Counted from the first letter of the stretch, positions 46,882 through 56,308 are shown. The stretch: 64,000 nt of DNA from Phenylobacterium aquaticum (GCF_022695515.1 NZ_JALDPT010000022.1:24215-88214), one strand, 5' to 3'. Notes: a model not told the origin generated them from the letters alone. Numbers and translations: made by a program.

Positions 46882-49566
46882 TCAGCCGGTCGAGCGAAGC
46901 GCCGCGGCGATCCCGCTGACCGTGAGGTGCAGGCCCAGTCTCACCCGCGGGTCGTCGTCTCCGCGGCGGCGGCGGGACAGGAGTTCGATCTGCAGCCGGT
47001 TCAGCGGATCCACCCGTCCGCGGCCCAGGTCCACGGCGTCGGCCACCTCCGGCTGAGTCTCCAGCAGGGCGGTGGAATTGCGCGCCGCCATGACCAGTTC
47101 GCAGGCCAGGTCCCATTCGCGGCGGATCGCGTCGAAGATCCGCCCGCGCGCCTCGGCCTCGGGGAACAGGGCGGCGTATTGCGCGGCCAGGCCCATGTCG
47201 CTCTGGGCCAGAGCCAGCTCCATGTTGGACAGCACCGTGGCGAAGAAGTCCGAGCCTTGCGCCATCTCGCGCAGGGTCTGGGCCGACAGCCCCGCGGCCC
47301 GCACCCCGGAGGCGAAGCCGTACCAGGCCGGCAGCATGAACCGGGCCTGGGACCAGGAGAACACCCACGGAATGGCGCGCAGGTCGGCGATCCGCCGGCT
47401 CGATCCCCGCGAGGGCGGCCGCGAGCCGATCTTCAGGTCGGCGATCTCGGCGATCGGCGTGGCGGTCCAGAAGAAGGCCTCGAAGGCGTCGTCGTCATAG
47501 ACCAGCGCCCGATAGGCGGCGAAGGCCCCTGCCCCCAGCCGGTCCATCTCGGCCCCGAAGCGGCTGTCGTCGGCTTCGGCGGCGCCGCGGTCCTTGCCGC
47601 TGGCCAGCAGGGCGGCGGCCACCAGCCCCTCCAGATTGCGCCGCGCCGTGGGCTCGTCGCCATAGCGCCGCGTGATCATCTCGCCCTGTTCGGTCAGCCT
47701 CAGCCTGGACCGCACCGTGCCCCGCGGCTGGGCCAGCACCGCCTGACCGGTGGGACCGCCGCCGCGCCCGACGCTGCCGCCCCGGCCGTGGAAAAGGCGC
47801 AGCTCGACGCCCGCCGCCTCGCAGACCTGGGCCAGGATCTGGGCCGCGTCGGTCACCGCCCGGCGCGAGGTGAAATAGCCGCCGTCCTTGTTGGAGTCGG
47901 AATACCCCAGCATGACCTCCTGCCGGGCGGGCTCCCCCAGCAGGGACCGCGCCTGGGGCATGGCCAGCCAGGCGGTGATCACCGCCGGCGCGCGCTCCAG
48001 GTCGCCGATGGTCTCGAACAGCGGCGTCACCGCCAGGTTCGAGGTCGGCTTCATGCCCCCGAACGCGATGCCCGCCTGCTTGAACAGCACATAGGGCTCC
48101 AGGATGTCGGACACCGAGTCCGACTTCGAGATGATGTAGGAGGCCAGAGCCCGCGGTCCGTAGACCTTCAGGGCCTCGGCGGCGGCGTCAAAGATCGCCA
48201 GCTCCTTCTGGGTCTCCGCCGAATATTCGACGAAGGGCGAGCGCAGCGGCCGGTCATTGGCCAGCTCCCCCAGCAGCACCTCGATCTTGGTGTCCTCGTC
48301 GAGGTCGCGATAGTCCGGCCCCGGCGCCGCGCGGCCATAGAGCTCGGCCAGCACCCGCTCATGCACGTCGGCGTTCTGGCGCAGGTCGATGGACAAGAGG
48401 TGAAATCCGCAGCCCCGCGCCACCGCGGTCAGCGAACTCAGCCGCGAGCCCACCAGCCGCCGCCCGCCATGGGCCTCCAGCGAGGCGGCGATCACCTCCA
48501 GGTCGGCCACGAAGGCGTCCGGCCCCGGATAGGGCTCGGCGACCACGCCGCGGTTGGTGGCGCCCAGCTTGTCCATGGTCGCCGACAGCCGCTGCTCCAT
48601 GCCGACCAGGGCGCGGCGATAGGGCTCGTCCATCCGGTGCGGACTGTCGTCCCCGGACGCGTCGCTCAGGGCCTGCAGCTCGGGCGAGACCTCGGCCAGC
48701 TCCGAGGCGATGGACAGGTCCTCGCGCAGCCGCCGGACCTCGCCCAGATAGAAGCCGAAGATCAGCCGCGACTGAAGGGTCAGGGCCTCCTTCAGGGTCG
48801 CCGCATTGACCCCCGGATGGCCGTCCCGATCCCCGCCCAGCCACGAGCCCAGCTGCAGCACCTGCCCGAAATCCGCCGCCCCCGGGAACTGCCGCTCCCA
48901 GGTCTCATAGAGCTCGGCGAGCGCCGGCAGCATGGCCCGCGAGACGATGGCGAGCGTATTGCGGATCTCGTCGGACACCGCGATCCGTTCGGGCCGGGTC
49001 AGGCGGGTGCGCCAGAGCAGGGCCAGCTCGCGGAACAGGTCCTCCCTCAGGCGGGCGTCCACATCGGCCGGCAGGGCGTGGCGACGGAAGCCGAGTAGCC
49101 GGGCGATCTCGAACTCCCGCTCCACCACGCTGCGGCGGCGCACCTCGGTCGGGTGGGCCGTGAGCACCGGCGAGACCCGCAGGTCCTTGAGCAGATGGTC
49201 GATCTCGCCGCGGTCCAGCCCCTTATAGGTCAGGGCGTCGACGGCGGCGGCGAGCGTCGCGATCCGCGCCTCGTCGGCCGCGGCGCCGATCTCCACGGGC
49301 GCGCGCAGGCCCGCCACGTCCTCGGCGATATTGGCGATCTGGGCCTGGCAGGCGAAACCGCGGGCCAGGAACACCGCCTGGTCCGGCGTCAGCGCGCCGA
49401 ACAGCTTCGACAGGGTCTCCCCGTCCCCGGCGCGACGCGCCGCCTCCAGCAGGCCGGCGGCCTCTTCGCCGTCGAGATAGTCGATGACCTCGGCCAGCAG
49501 GCCTTCGAGCAGCCGCAGGTTCTTGCGAACCTGGCTGGAGCGCTCCCGCGTGGCGTCGGTGTTCAA
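46882..49566 (-). CDS. ppc: Phosphoenolpyruvate carboxylase
   Basis: This cytoplasmic enzyme of 894 residues makes oxaloacetate from PEP and bicarbonate to refill the TCA cycle. The conserved VLTAHPTEVRRRSV (active His), GYSDSNKDGGYF, the glycine-rich FHGRGGSVGRGGGP and the C-terminal LTVSGIAAALRSTG (ending in the usual Gly) are present. It is full length. The ATG at 49566 follows the preceding frameshifted gene by 21 bases. It stands between two unrelated parts of the pectin locus. Confidence 0.96.
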   Translation of the reverse strand: MNTDATRERSSQVRKNLRLLEGLLAEVIDYLDGEEAAGLLEAARRAGDGETLSKLFGALTPDQAVFLARGFACQAQIANIAEDVAGLRAPVEIGAAADEARIATLAAAVDALTYKGLDRGEIDHLLKDLRVSPVLTAHPTEVRRRSVVEREFEIARLLGFRRHALPADVDARLREDLFRELALLWRTRLTRPERIAVSDEIRNTLAIVSRAMLPALAELYETWERQFPGAADFGQVLQLGSWLGGDRDGHPGVNAATLKEALTLQSRLIFGFYLGEVRRLREDLSIASELAEVSPELQALSDASGDDSPHRMDEPYRRALVGMEQRLSATMDKLGATNRGVVAEPYPGPDAFVADLEVIAASLEAHGGRRLVGSRLSSLTAVARGCGFHLLSIDLRQNADVHERVLAELYGRAAPGPDYRDLDEDTKIEVLLGELANDRPLRSPFVEYSAETQKELAIFDAAAEALKVYGPRALASYIISKSDSVSDILEPYVLFKQAGIAFGGMKPTSNLAVTPLFETIGDLERAPAVITAWLAMPQARSLLGEPARQEVMLGYSDSNKDGGYFTSRRAVTDAAQILAQVCEAAGVELRLFHGRGGSVGRGGGPTGQAVLAQPRGTVRSRLRLTEQGEMITRRYGDEPTARRNLEGLVAAALLASGKDRGAAEADDSRFGAEMDRLGAGAFAAYRALVYDDDAFEAFFWTATPIAEIADLKIGSRPPSRGSSRRIADLRAIPWVFSWSQARFMLPAWYGFASGVRAAGLSAQTLREMAQGSDFFATVLSNMELALAQSDMGLAAQYAALFPEAEARGRIFDAIRREWDLACELVMAARNSTALLETQPEVADAVDLGRGRVDPLNRLQIELLSRRRRGDDDPRVRLGLHLTVSGIAAALRSTG

Positions 49567-49587
49567 GGCTCGCCTCCCTGCGAATTC

Positions 49588-51126
49588 CTAAGCCGCCGCG
49601 TCCCGCAGGGCGCGCAGCCGCGCCCAGGCCGGCGCGAGCGAAAGGGCCTGATCGTACTTGCCCCGCGCCGCCTGCCGATGACCCTGGCGGGCCAGGGCCT
49701 CGCCCCAGCCTTCAAGCGGGTCGGCCCAGTTGGGCGCGGCCTTGTGCGCGGCGCGGTAGGCGACGATCGCGCCCGTCAAGTCGCCCCGCGCGGCGAGCAT
49801 GCGTCCACGCTCCTCATAGGCGAAGGGCAGGTCCGGCGCCTGGCGGATCGCCAGGTCGAACCACCGCTCCGCCTCCGGCCAATTTTGGGTCAGGGCGGCG
49901 ATCTGACCCCGCACCCGGACGCAGAGATAGCAGTCGAGGGGTGTCGTCGCGATCAAGGCCTGAGCGGCGGCGAGGTTCCCGGCCCGCGCCTCGGCCAACG
50001 CCAGTTGGGGCCGGTAGTAGGAGCCGAGCTTCACCTCGGCCACGCCCCTCCAGCTCGGCGGGGTCTGAGCCATGCGAAGTTCCACCGCCGTGATCGCCTC
50101 GCGGGCGGCTTGCGCCGCTGCGGCCCTATCTTCCCGGCAGACCGCCCCCCGCCAGCGGCTCGTCGCCAACTCCTCGGCGCTCAGCTGATCACCGATCTGG
50201 CCCAGGGCGGCCGCCCGGTCGAGCCCCGCGCAGTCATGCTCGCCCGCAAGGGCTTCGATCCGATCGAGCGTCGTCGCGGAATAGGGATCGGGATTGTTCG
50301 GGACCTGAAGATCGATGTCGCGCAGCAAACCCGGATAGTCCCCTGTCAGCTTGTCGATCCGAATGCGCGCCATCCTTTGGATGTAGGGGATGGATTGCCT
50401 GTGGTAGCGAAGCTGGTCGCCGACCTTCACGCGCAGCACGTGGCGCCCATAGGCCACCGCATCGGCGTCATGGCCCAGTTGCTGACTTGCGCTGGCGAAC
50501 TCGTGCCAGCCCGACCAGAGTTGAGGTGCGATGCGCGTCACCTCGCGCGCCTTCGCTAGGGCGCGGCGACGATCGCCGTCGGAATTGGCTGACAAGGACA
50601 GCGCCGAGGCGAGGTTGATGGGGTCCATGGCCTGGGCGACATTGACGTCGGCGGCCGCCAGGGCCTCGTCGTTGCGGTCCTCGGCGCGAAGATAGATCAC
50701 CCAGTTCACCGGGTCGAAATGGGCGAAGGTCTGTTCCGCCGCCCGCTGAAGGAGCGCGTCGAGGTCCTTCCGATCGCCTTCGACCGAGATCGGCGGTGAA
50801 CCGCTCAAATGGGTCTCGATCCGGATTCGCCCCCCCTCTTCCTCGGTGACCTCGCCCTCGAGCCGGCGCGCGTGGCCGAGGTGGCGGTGCAGATAGCGGT
50901 CGATCTCGTCCAGGGAGACGCCCGTCTCGGGCACCTCGACCTTCAGGGCCTCGCCTTCGCCAGACCTCACATCGTCGGAGACGGTGACGGAATGCGCGTT
51001 CGCCGTCTGGCGGATCGCCCCGATGCGGGCACGCATCTGTTCGGCCAAGGATGGGCCGGTCACCCCGGATTCGGCGAACCCTGGCGGCGCGGAGAAGCTC
51101 TCGACCACCAGACCGTAGTCGCCCAT
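49588..51126 (-). CDS. TPR-repeat protein, C-terminal piece of a frameshifted gene
   Basis: This reading frame of 512 residues starts MGDYGLVVESFSAPPGFAES. It contains an N-terminal alpha/beta domain (to about residue 130) and TPR-like helical repeats (ANSDGDRRRALAKAREVTRI, then AIVAYRAAHKAAPNWADPLE and others) to the C-terminus. Relatives I know of are single membrane-anchored proteins in which the sequence LVVESFS directly follows a transmembrane segment. Here that segment lies in another frame at 51060-51434. One missing base near 51111-51126 joins the two as ..DAWADYGLVVESF. The function is unknown. Confidence 0.65.
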   Translation of the reverse strand: MGDYGLVVESFSAPPGFAESGVTGPSLAEQMRARIGAIRQTANAHSVTVSDDVRSGEGEALKVEVPETGVSLDEIDRYLHRHLGHARRLEGEVTEEEGGRIRIETHLSGSPPISVEGDRKDLDALLQRAAEQTFAHFDPVNWVIYLRAEDRNDEALAAADVNVAQAMDPINLASALSLSANSDGDRRRALAKAREVTRIAPQLWSGWHEFASASQQLGHDADAVAYGRHVLRVKVGDQLRYHRQSIPYIQRMARIRIDKLTGDYPGLLRDIDLQVPNNPDPYSATTLDRIEALAGEHDCAGLDRAAALGQIGDQLSAEELATSRWRGAVCREDRAAAAQAAREAITAVELRMAQTPPSWRGVAEVKLGSYYRPQLALAEARAGNLAAAQALIATTPLDCYLCVRVRGQIAALTQNWPEAERWFDLAIRQAPDLPFAYEERGRMLAARGDLTGAIVAYRAAHKAAPNWADPLEGWGEALARQGHRQAARGKYDQALSLAPAWARLRALRDAAA

Positions 51127-51434
51127 GCGTCGCGCACCGCCAATCCGACCATCACCACAACCGCAAGAACGGCGGCCAGGCTGATCCCCTGCAGCGCCAG
51201 GCGGGCGGCCTCGCCGATCGTGCGCAGTCTCAGCTGCTGGAGCTGCGAGTGGAGATGATGCTTCTGGGCTTCGATCAATTCCCGCTGAGCGCGGAAGAAA
51301 TCCGCGACCGGTTGGCTGAGCGATGGATCGGCCCGCGCCGCGTCCAATCCCGCCGCGATGGCGGTCGCAGCGGTGTCGACCGCGGGCTCGCCCTCTTCGG
51401 GCCTCTCAGCCTCCCCGTTTTCCGCCATGGTCAT
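51060..51434 (-). CDS. Membrane-anchor N-terminal piece of the frameshifted TPR gene
   Basis: This reading frame of about 124 residues has an acidic cytoplasmic N-terminus, a coiled-coil-like part (FFRAQRELIEAQKHHLHSQL) and one membrane segment (ALQGISLAAVLAVVVMVGLA). After residues AVRDAWA it runs into a different frame and ends with a short tail (TTVWWSRASPRRQG) that looks non-native. It should continue into the TPR protein at 49588. ATG 51434 (MTMAEN) or 51428 (MAEN) is the start. It is preceded by kduD on the same strand, 57 bases away. Confidence 0.6.
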   Translation of the reverse strand: MTMAENGEAERPEEGEPAVDTAATAIAAGLDAARADPSLSQPVADFFRAQRELIEAQKHHLHSQLQQLRLRTIGEAARLALQGISLAAVLAVVVMVGLAVRDAWATTVWWSRASPRRQGSPNPG

Positions 51435-51491
51435 CCCCGCTCGGTCCGGCTGGTCCAGGCGGCCAGCATCGCATCCCGAAGCCGCCAAGCC

Positions 51492-52247
51492 TCAGCGGGC
51501 GAGCCAGCCACCGTCAACCGGTAAAAGGGTCCCGTGGACATAGTCCGACGCCGCCGAGGCCAGGAACACCGCCGCCCCGCCGAGATCGGTCGGCGAGCCC
51601 CAGCGCCCGGCGGGAATGCGCGCCAGGATGTCCCGGCTACGCCCCTCGTCGGCCCGCAGGGCCTCGGTGTTGTTGGTCTCGAAATAGCCCGGCGCGATCG
51701 CGTTCACATTGATCCCCTTCGCCGCCCACTCATTGGCCAGCAGCTTGGTGACCCCGGCAAGCCCGCTCTTGCTCGCCGTATAGGACGCCACCCGGATGCC
51801 GCCCTGATAGGACAGCATCGAGGCGACATTGATGATCTTTCCGCCACGCCCCTGGGCGACCATCTGACGGCCGACGGCCTGGGTCAGGAAGAAGGTCGTC
51901 TTCAGATTGACGTCCATCACCGCGTCCCAGTCGTCCTCGGTGAAGTCCAACGCGTCATTGCGGCGGATGATCCCGGCGTTGTTGACCAGGATGTCGATCC
52001 CGCCGAACGCGGCCAGCGTCTCGGCGACCACCCGACCGATCGGCTCCATCGACGACAGGTCCGCCGAGATCGACAGGAACCGCCGCCCCAGGGCCTCGAC
52101 CGCCTTCTGGGTGTCGGCCGGCGGGGTGCGCCCCACCGCGGCGATGTCCGCGCCCGCCGCGGCCAGGGCCTCGGCTATGCCCTGCCCCAGGCCCGTATTG
52201 GCCCCGGTGACGATGGCGGTCTTGCCTGAAAGATCGAACAGTTTCAT
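51492..52247 (-). CDS. kduD: 2-dehydro-3-deoxy-D-gluconate 5-dehydrogenase (SDR)
   Basis: This enzyme of 251 residues reduces 2,5-diketo-3-deoxygluconate to KDG with NAD(P)H in the breakdown of unsaturated galacturonate. The TGANTGLGQG motif begins near residue 14, NNAGI is at about 90, and the catalytic YTASK lies near 158. It starts 4 bases after kduI, the enzyme of the preceding step. It is the last gene of the uxaC-kduI-kduD operon, which is transcribed from the operator at 54618. Confidence 0.92.
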   Translation of the reverse strand: MKLFDLSGKTAIVTGANTGLGQGIAEALAAAGADIAAVGRTPPADTQKAVEALGRRFLSISADLSSMEPIGRVVAETLAAFGGIDILVNNAGIIRRNDALDFTEDDWDAVMDVNLKTTFFLTQAVGRQMVAQGRGGKIINVASMLSYQGGIRVASYTASKSGLAGVTKLLANEWAAKGINVNAIAPGYFETNNTEALRADEGRSRDILARIPAGRWGSPTDLGGAAVFLASAASDYVHGTLLPVDGGWLAR

Positions 52248-52251
52248 CGGC

Positions 52252-53097
52252 CTACTTCAGCTGGCAGATGTCGAGGACGGCCATGTCGGTGTAGTCGAGG
52301 TTCTCCCCGCCCATGGCCCAGATGAAGCCGTAGTTCGAGGTGCCCGCGCCCATGTGGATCGACCAGGGCGGCGAGATCACCGCCTCATTGTTCGACATCA
52401 CGATATGCCGCATGGCGTCCGGCTCGCCCATGAAGTGGAAGACCTTATTGTCGCCGGCCAGATCGAAGTAGAAATAGATCTCCGAGCGCCGGTCGTGCAG
52501 GTGCGGCGGCATGGTGTTCCACACGCTGCCGGGCTTCAGGAAGGTCACGCCGAGCAGCAGCTGGGCCGACTCGCACACGCCCGGGATGATGTACTGATAG
52601 ATGGTCCGCTCGTTGGAGGTCGCCGCCTCGCCGCGCTCCAGCGGATTGGCCTCGCTGATGGCGATCTTCTTGATCGGGCAGACCTTATGGGCGGGCGTCG
52701 AGGCCAGGTAGAACTTGGCCGGGTTGGCGGCGTCGGCGCTCTCGAACACCACGTCCTTGGAGCCCATCGGCACATAGAGGCCGTCGCGCGGCGCCATGTC
52801 GAAGGCCTGGCCGTCGACGGTGATCTTGCCCGGCCCGCCGACGTTCACCACGCCCAGTTCGCGGCGCTCCAAGAGCGGACGGCCCTTGGCGCTTTCCGGC
52901 TCGGTCTGGACCGGCAGCGGCAGGGGCGCGCCGGCCGGCTGGGCGCCGCCGATGATGAAGCGCTCATTGTGGCTGTAGTTCAGGGCCACCTCGCCGGCGA
53001 CGAACAGGTCCGGGACCAGATAGCGGTCGCGCAGGTCGTCATTGTCGGCGCCCCACATCATGTCCGGGTGGGTGGCGTGATAGGTTTTCTTGAACAT
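52252..53097 (-). CDS. kduI: 5-dehydro-4-deoxy-D-glucuronate isomerase
   Basis: This cytoplasmic enzyme of 281 residues has two cupin domains. It isomerises 5-keto-4-deoxyuronate, the product of pectate lyase and oligogalacturonide breakdown, to 2,5-diketo-3-deoxygluconate. Zinc-binding histidines are expected in [17 protein letters not shown]. The segments [15 protein letters not shown] and [14 protein letters not shown] are typical. It follows uxaC by 24 bases and precedes kduD by 4. Confidence 0.94.
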   Translation of the reverse strand: MFKKTYHATHPDMMWGADNDDLRDRYLVPDLFVAGEVALNYSHNERFIIGGAQPAGAPLPLPVQTEPESAKGRPLLERRELGVVNVGGPGKITVDGQAFDMAPRDGLYVPMGSKDVVFESADAANPAKFYLASTPAHKVCPIKKIAISEANPLERGEAATSNERTIYQYIIPGVCESAQLLLGVTFLKPGSVWNTMPPHLHDRRSEIYFYFDLAGDNKVFHFMGEPDAMRHIVMSNNEAVISPPWSIHMGAGTSNYGFIWAMGGENLDYTDMAVLDICQLK

Positions 53098-53121
53098 GAT
53101 CGGTCCCTTGGTCGGAGGTCT

Positions 53122-54567
53122 TCAGGCGCTCAGCGCCAGGTTCGGGCGGGCGCGGTCCAGCTTGTAGGCGCGCTTGGGGATGCCATAGGTGAGGTCGACG
53201 GCCAGCTCGGCGGCCTCGTCCTCGCCCAGGCGGTGCTCGGCCACCAGCCGGGCCAGGAAGGCGCAATCGACCCGGCGGGCCACGTCATGGCGGGCCGGGA
53301 TCGACAGGAAGGCGCGGGTGTCGTCGTTGAATCCGACCGTGTTGTAGAAGCCCGCCGTCTCGGTGGTCTGCTCGCGGAACCGGCGCATGCCCTCGGGGCT
53401 GTCGTGGAACCACCAGGCCGGGCCCAGCTTCAGGATCGGATAGTGCCCGGCCAGGGGCGCGAGCTCGCGGGAATAGCTGGTCTCGTCCAGGGTGAAGATG
53501 ATCAGCGACAGGCCCGGCTCATTGCCGAACCGGTCCAGCAGCGGCTTCAGCGCCCGCACATATTCGGTCCCGGTCGGGATGTCCGCGCCCTTGTCGCGGC
53601 CATGGCTGGCGAACAGGCGGGCGTTGTGGTTGCGGAACGAACCCGGGTGGATCTGCATCACCAGCCCGTCGTCCAGGCTCATCCGCGCCATCTCGGTCAG
53701 CATCTGGGCCCGGAACAGCTCGGCCTGGGCCGCCGTCGCCGTCCCGCTCAGGATCACCTTGAACAGGGCCTCGGCGTCGACCGACGACAGGTCGGCGGTG
53801 GCCGCCGTCGGGTGGCCGTGGTCGGTGGAGGTCGCCCCCAGCGCCGCGAAGGCGGCGCGGCGCACCCGATGGGCGGCCAGATAGCCCTTCCAGTCATAGA
53901 CGTCCTGGCCCGACAGCTCGGCGAACCGCGCCATGGCGTCGGGGAACTGCTCGTGCTCGACATCGATGACCGGGTCGGGCCGATAGGCGGTGATCACCTG
54001 CCCGCCCCAGCCGCTGGCCGCGATGGCCCGGTGATGGACGAGATCGTCCGAGGGGCTCTCGGTGGTGGCCAGGGCCTCGATGTTGAAGCGTCCGAACAGG
54101 GCCCGCGGCCGGAAGGCCTCGGTCGCCAGCTTGTCATTGATGGCGTCGAAATAGAGATCCGCCGTCGAGGCCTCCAGCGCCACCTCGAACCCGAACACCT
54201 CGGCGAACACGTGGCCCAGCCACATGGCCGACGGCGTGCCGCGAAACAGGTGCTGATGGCCGGCGAACAGCCGCCAGGCCTCGCGCGGATCGGCCTTCGA
54301 CGGCCCGGCCTTGGACGGCACGCCCAGCGCCTCGAGCCCGATCCCTTGCGAATAGAGCATCCGATAGAGGTAGTGGTCGGGCGCGAGCAGCAGCTCGGTC
54401 GCATTGCCGAACGCATCATTGGTCGCGAACCACTCCGGATCGGTATGGCCGTGCGGGCTGATGATCGGCAGGGCCTTCACCTGCCCATACAGCGCACGCG
54501 CAATGGCGCGGACCGAGGGCTCGGCGGGAAACAGGCGGTCGTCGTGGAGGGTCAGCGGTCTGGGCAT
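53122..54567 (-). CDS. uxaC: Uronate isomerase
   Basis: This enzyme of 481 residues isomerises D-galacturonate to D-tagaturonate and D-glucuronate to D-fructuronate, the first step in the cytoplasm. It has the metal-dependent hydrolase fold: SPHGHTDP (about residues 37-44), with other conserved parts FRGTPSAMWLGHVFAEVFG and MQIHPGSFRNHN. The start is ATG 54567; an in-frame extension to 54687 is not family sequence. It is the first gene of the operon with kduI and kduD; the operator lies 50 bases upstream. Confidence 0.94.
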   Translation of the reverse strand: MPRPLTLHDDRLFPAEPSVRAIARALYGQVKALPIISPHGHTDPEWFATNDAFGNATELLLAPDHYLYRMLYSQGIGLEALGVPSKAGPSKADPREAWRLFAGHQHLFRGTPSAMWLGHVFAEVFGFEVALEASTADLYFDAINDKLATEAFRPRALFGRFNIEALATTESPSDDLVHHRAIAASGWGGQVITAYRPDPVIDVEHEQFPDAMARFAELSGQDVYDWKGYLAAHRVRRAAFAALGATSTDHGHPTAATADLSSVDAEALFKVILSGTATAAQAELFRAQMLTEMARMSLDDGLVMQIHPGSFRNHNARLFASHGRDKGADIPTGTEYVRALKPLLDRFGNEPGLSLIIFTLDETSYSRELAPLAGHYPILKLGPAWWFHDSPEGMRRFREQTTETAGFYNTVGFNDDTRAFLSIPARHDVARRVDCAFLARLVAEHRLGEDEAAELAVDLTYGIPKRAYKLDRARPNLALSA

Positions 54568-54617
54568 GGCTTCGAGGGCGTTTCCGGGCGCGAGACGAGA
54601 GCTCGACTTGGGACAAT

Positions 54618-54631
54618 GGTAACCGGTGTCA
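54618..54631. promoter_or_regulatory. Operator of the pectin regulon upstream of uxaC
   Basis: On the strand of uxaC the sequence reads TGACACCGGTTACC: the left half matches the other copies exactly and the right half is degenerate. It is about 50 bases before the ATG, in the place of a promoter-overlapping operator. Confidence 0.75.
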
Positions 54632-54680
54632 TGACCGGGAGCAACGGCGTTTGGGAGCAACCTACCCGGCCACCCCTCCC

Positions 54681-54817
54681 CCGTCATCCCAGGGCGTGTC
54701 CCTGGGACCCCTCCGTCGGCTTTGCTGAGGCCGGTAGGTGCCCGCGAGGGCGCCGCATCACCCTGCCGCGCAGGGGCGCGTCGACAGGGGGCCCAGGGAC
54801 AAGCCCTGGGATGACGG
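54681..54817. repeat. Large inverted repeat of REP type
   Basis: The arm CCGTCATCCCAGGGCGTGTC at 54681-54700, continuing to 54710, is inverted at 54788-54817 (GGGCCCAGGGACAAGCCCTG, then GGATGACGG). Each arm is itself a small hairpin (CCAGGG..CCCTGG). The middle contains a further GC-rich part. Such elements are dispersed in alphaproteobacterial genomes. It separates the uxaC operator from the small frame at 54864. Confidence 0.85.
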
Positions 54818-54863
54818 GCGTGGGCGTGGCGCCTACCCCGCCTTCGCCGTCGATTCCCGCCGA

Positions 54864-55082
54864 TCAGTTCGGGGGCAAACTCGCGGCGTTTGCCCGCCGC
54901 TTGAGACGGCGTTCATTGCACCAACCACCGAGTAGTCCGACCGCAACCCAGGCTAGGGCCAAATTGGTCCAGAATGGGTCCATCCGCCAAGCCAGGCCAG
55001 ACAACAACAAGCCGGCTGCGAAAAGCAGCGACAGCCTAAGGACGCGCTGGAGATGTCTCAAGCCTAGCCTCCGCAGGCTCAC
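54864..55082 (-). CDS. Possible small two-helix membrane protein
   Basis: This frame of 72 residues starts with GTG (MSLRRLGLRHLQRV). It has two hydrophobic segments (LRLSLLFAAGLLLSGLAW and NLALAWVAVGLLGGW) and a basic tail (CNERRLKRRANAAS). The base composition is lower in GC than in the neighbouring genes. No ribosome binding site is evident, and it lies between an inverted repeat and the LacI-family gene. It could be a remnant. The bases 54818-54863 and 55083-55129 hold nothing else recognisable. Confidence 0.35.
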   Translation of the reverse strand: MSLRRLGLRHLQRVLRLSLLFAAGLLLSGLAWRMDPFWTNLALAWVAVGLLGGWCNERRLKRRANAASLPPN

Positions 55083-55129
55083 CGTGTACCAGGACGCACA
55101 ACTATAGCGTGACCGGCTCCAACCGTCAC

Positions 55130-56203
55130 CTACCCCGCCTTCGCCGTCGACTCCCGCACGATCAGCTCCGGCTGCACCTCGTGGGCGTCGGCCTGGACCT
55201 CGCGTAGGGGGTCGGGGACCAGCATCTCGCCGGCCATGCGGCCCATGTCGCGCAGGGGCAGCCGCACCGAGGTCAGGGCCGGCCACAGCCGGGCGGCGAT
55301 CGGCGCATCGTCGAAGCCGACGATGGAGACGTCCTTCGGGATGCTCAGCCCATGCTCGCGGGCGGCCAGATAGGCGCCGCTGGCCATCTCGTCGTTCAGG
55401 CAGAAGATCGCCGTGGGGCGGTTCTCAAGCGCGAACAGCTCGCCTGCCGCAGTGATCCCGGATTCGTAGGTATAGGCCCCCTGCTTCACCAGGGCGGGAT
55501 CGAGCGCCAGGCCGCGCTCGGCCAAGCCCGCCTCGAACCCGCGACGCCGCTCGACCGAGGAGCGGAAGGTGGGCGGGCCGGAAATCAGGGCGATGCGGGT
55601 ATGGCCCAGATCGGCCAGGTGGCGGGCGGCGTCGGCCGCGCCCTTGCCGTCATGGCTGACCACCATGCAGGCCGCGTCGTCCATCGGCACCGAGGCGATC
55701 CGCACATAGCGGCAGCCCAGCTCCTTCATCAGGGCGACCAGGTCCTCGTTCTCCGAGACCGGCGACGGCAGCACCACGCCATAGAGCTTCTGGCGCTCCA
55801 CGAAGCCGCGCATGTCCTCGAGCAGCTTGGGGCTGGTCCGGTCCACCGGCCGCACCAAGAGTTCGAAGCCCGTGCCCTTCAGGGCGTCGAGAATGCCCAG
55901 CTGGTGGCTGACCGTGTGCTGGGGATTGGGATTGTCATAGATCAGCCCGACCAGGAACGAGCGCCGGAAAGCCAGGCCGCGGGCCTGGGGGTCGGGCGTG
56001 TAGCCGGTCTCGCGGATGATCTCGAGGACGGCCTTGCGGGTCTCTTCCTTGACGAAGGGCGAGGCGTTGATGACCCGGCTGACGGTCTTCTTCGAGACGC
56101 CGGCCATGCGGGCGACGTCATTGATCGTGTGCTTGCGCCGGCTGTCGCCCTCTTGGGCGCGCGCCCTGCGCTTCCTCTCCGGACCTTGTTCGTGCGACGC
56201 CAC
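55130..56203 (-). CDS. LacI family transcriptional regulator, likely repressor of the pectin regulon
   Basis: This protein has about 357 residues from GTG 56203. The N-terminal HTH is typical (TINDVARMAGVSKKTVSRVI), followed by a periplasmic-binding-type ligand domain with VGLIYDNPNPQH, DGKGAADAARHLADLGHTRI and SIVGFDDAPIAARLWPALTS. It very probably binds the CG-centred palindromes in front of all units of this locus, with a uronate or KDG as ligand (inference). GTG 56203 has AAGGA 10 bases upstream; ATG 56239 is the alternative. An operator between it and uxaA may also give autorepression. Confidence 0.9.
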   Translation of the reverse strand: MASHEQGPERKRRARAQEGDSRRKHTINDVARMAGVSKKTVSRVINASPFVKEETRKAVLEIIRETGYTPDPQARGLAFRRSFLVGLIYDNPNPQHTVSHQLGILDALKGTGFELLVRPVDRTSPKLLEDMRGFVERQKLYGVVLPSPVSENEDLVALMKELGCRYVRIASVPMDDAACMVVSHDGKGAADAARHLADLGHTRIALISGPPTFRSSVERRRGFEAGLAERGLALDPALVKQGAYTYESGITAAGELFALENRPTAIFCLNDEMASGAYLAAREHGLSIPKDVSIVGFDDAPIAARLWPALTSVRLPLRDMGRMAGEMLVPDPLREVQADAHEVQPELIVRESTAKAG

Positions 56204-56272
56204 TGGCCGACCGTCCTTATATTTTGAGGGGCCGTACATAGCCTGCACGGCGCCCTTGCGCCAAGCTGACCC

Positions 56273-56299
56273 TTGCGGACCGCATGACACCGGTATCAT
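56273..56299 (+). promoter_or_regulatory. Candidate uxaA promoter overlapping an operator
   Basis: TTGCGG at 56273-56278 and TATCAT at 56294-56299 form a weak -35/-10 pair with a 15-base spacer. The -10 overlaps the right half of the palindrome. The -10 ends 9 bases before the uxaA ATG, and no ribosome binding site is seen, which fits a leaderless transcript. Confidence 0.45.
56284..56299. promoter_or_regulatory. Operator of the pectin regulon between the LacI regulator and uxaA
   Basis: ATGACACCGGTATCAT is a palindrome with one mismatched pair, 10 bases before the uxaA start and 45-80 bases before the regulator start (on the opposite strand). A repressor here could control both directions. 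Confidence 0.85.
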
Positions 56300-56308
56300 A
56301 ACCACGCC

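Noticed and set aside
54681..54817. CRISPR array or insertion-sequence ends
   Set aside because: Only one pair of inverted arms with no regular spacing or spacers, and no transposase frame between them.
51907..55107. Open frame of more than 1000 codons crossing kduD, kduI and uxaC on the other strand
   Set aside because: It runs through three real genes and an inverted repeat; no start signal or domain was seen.
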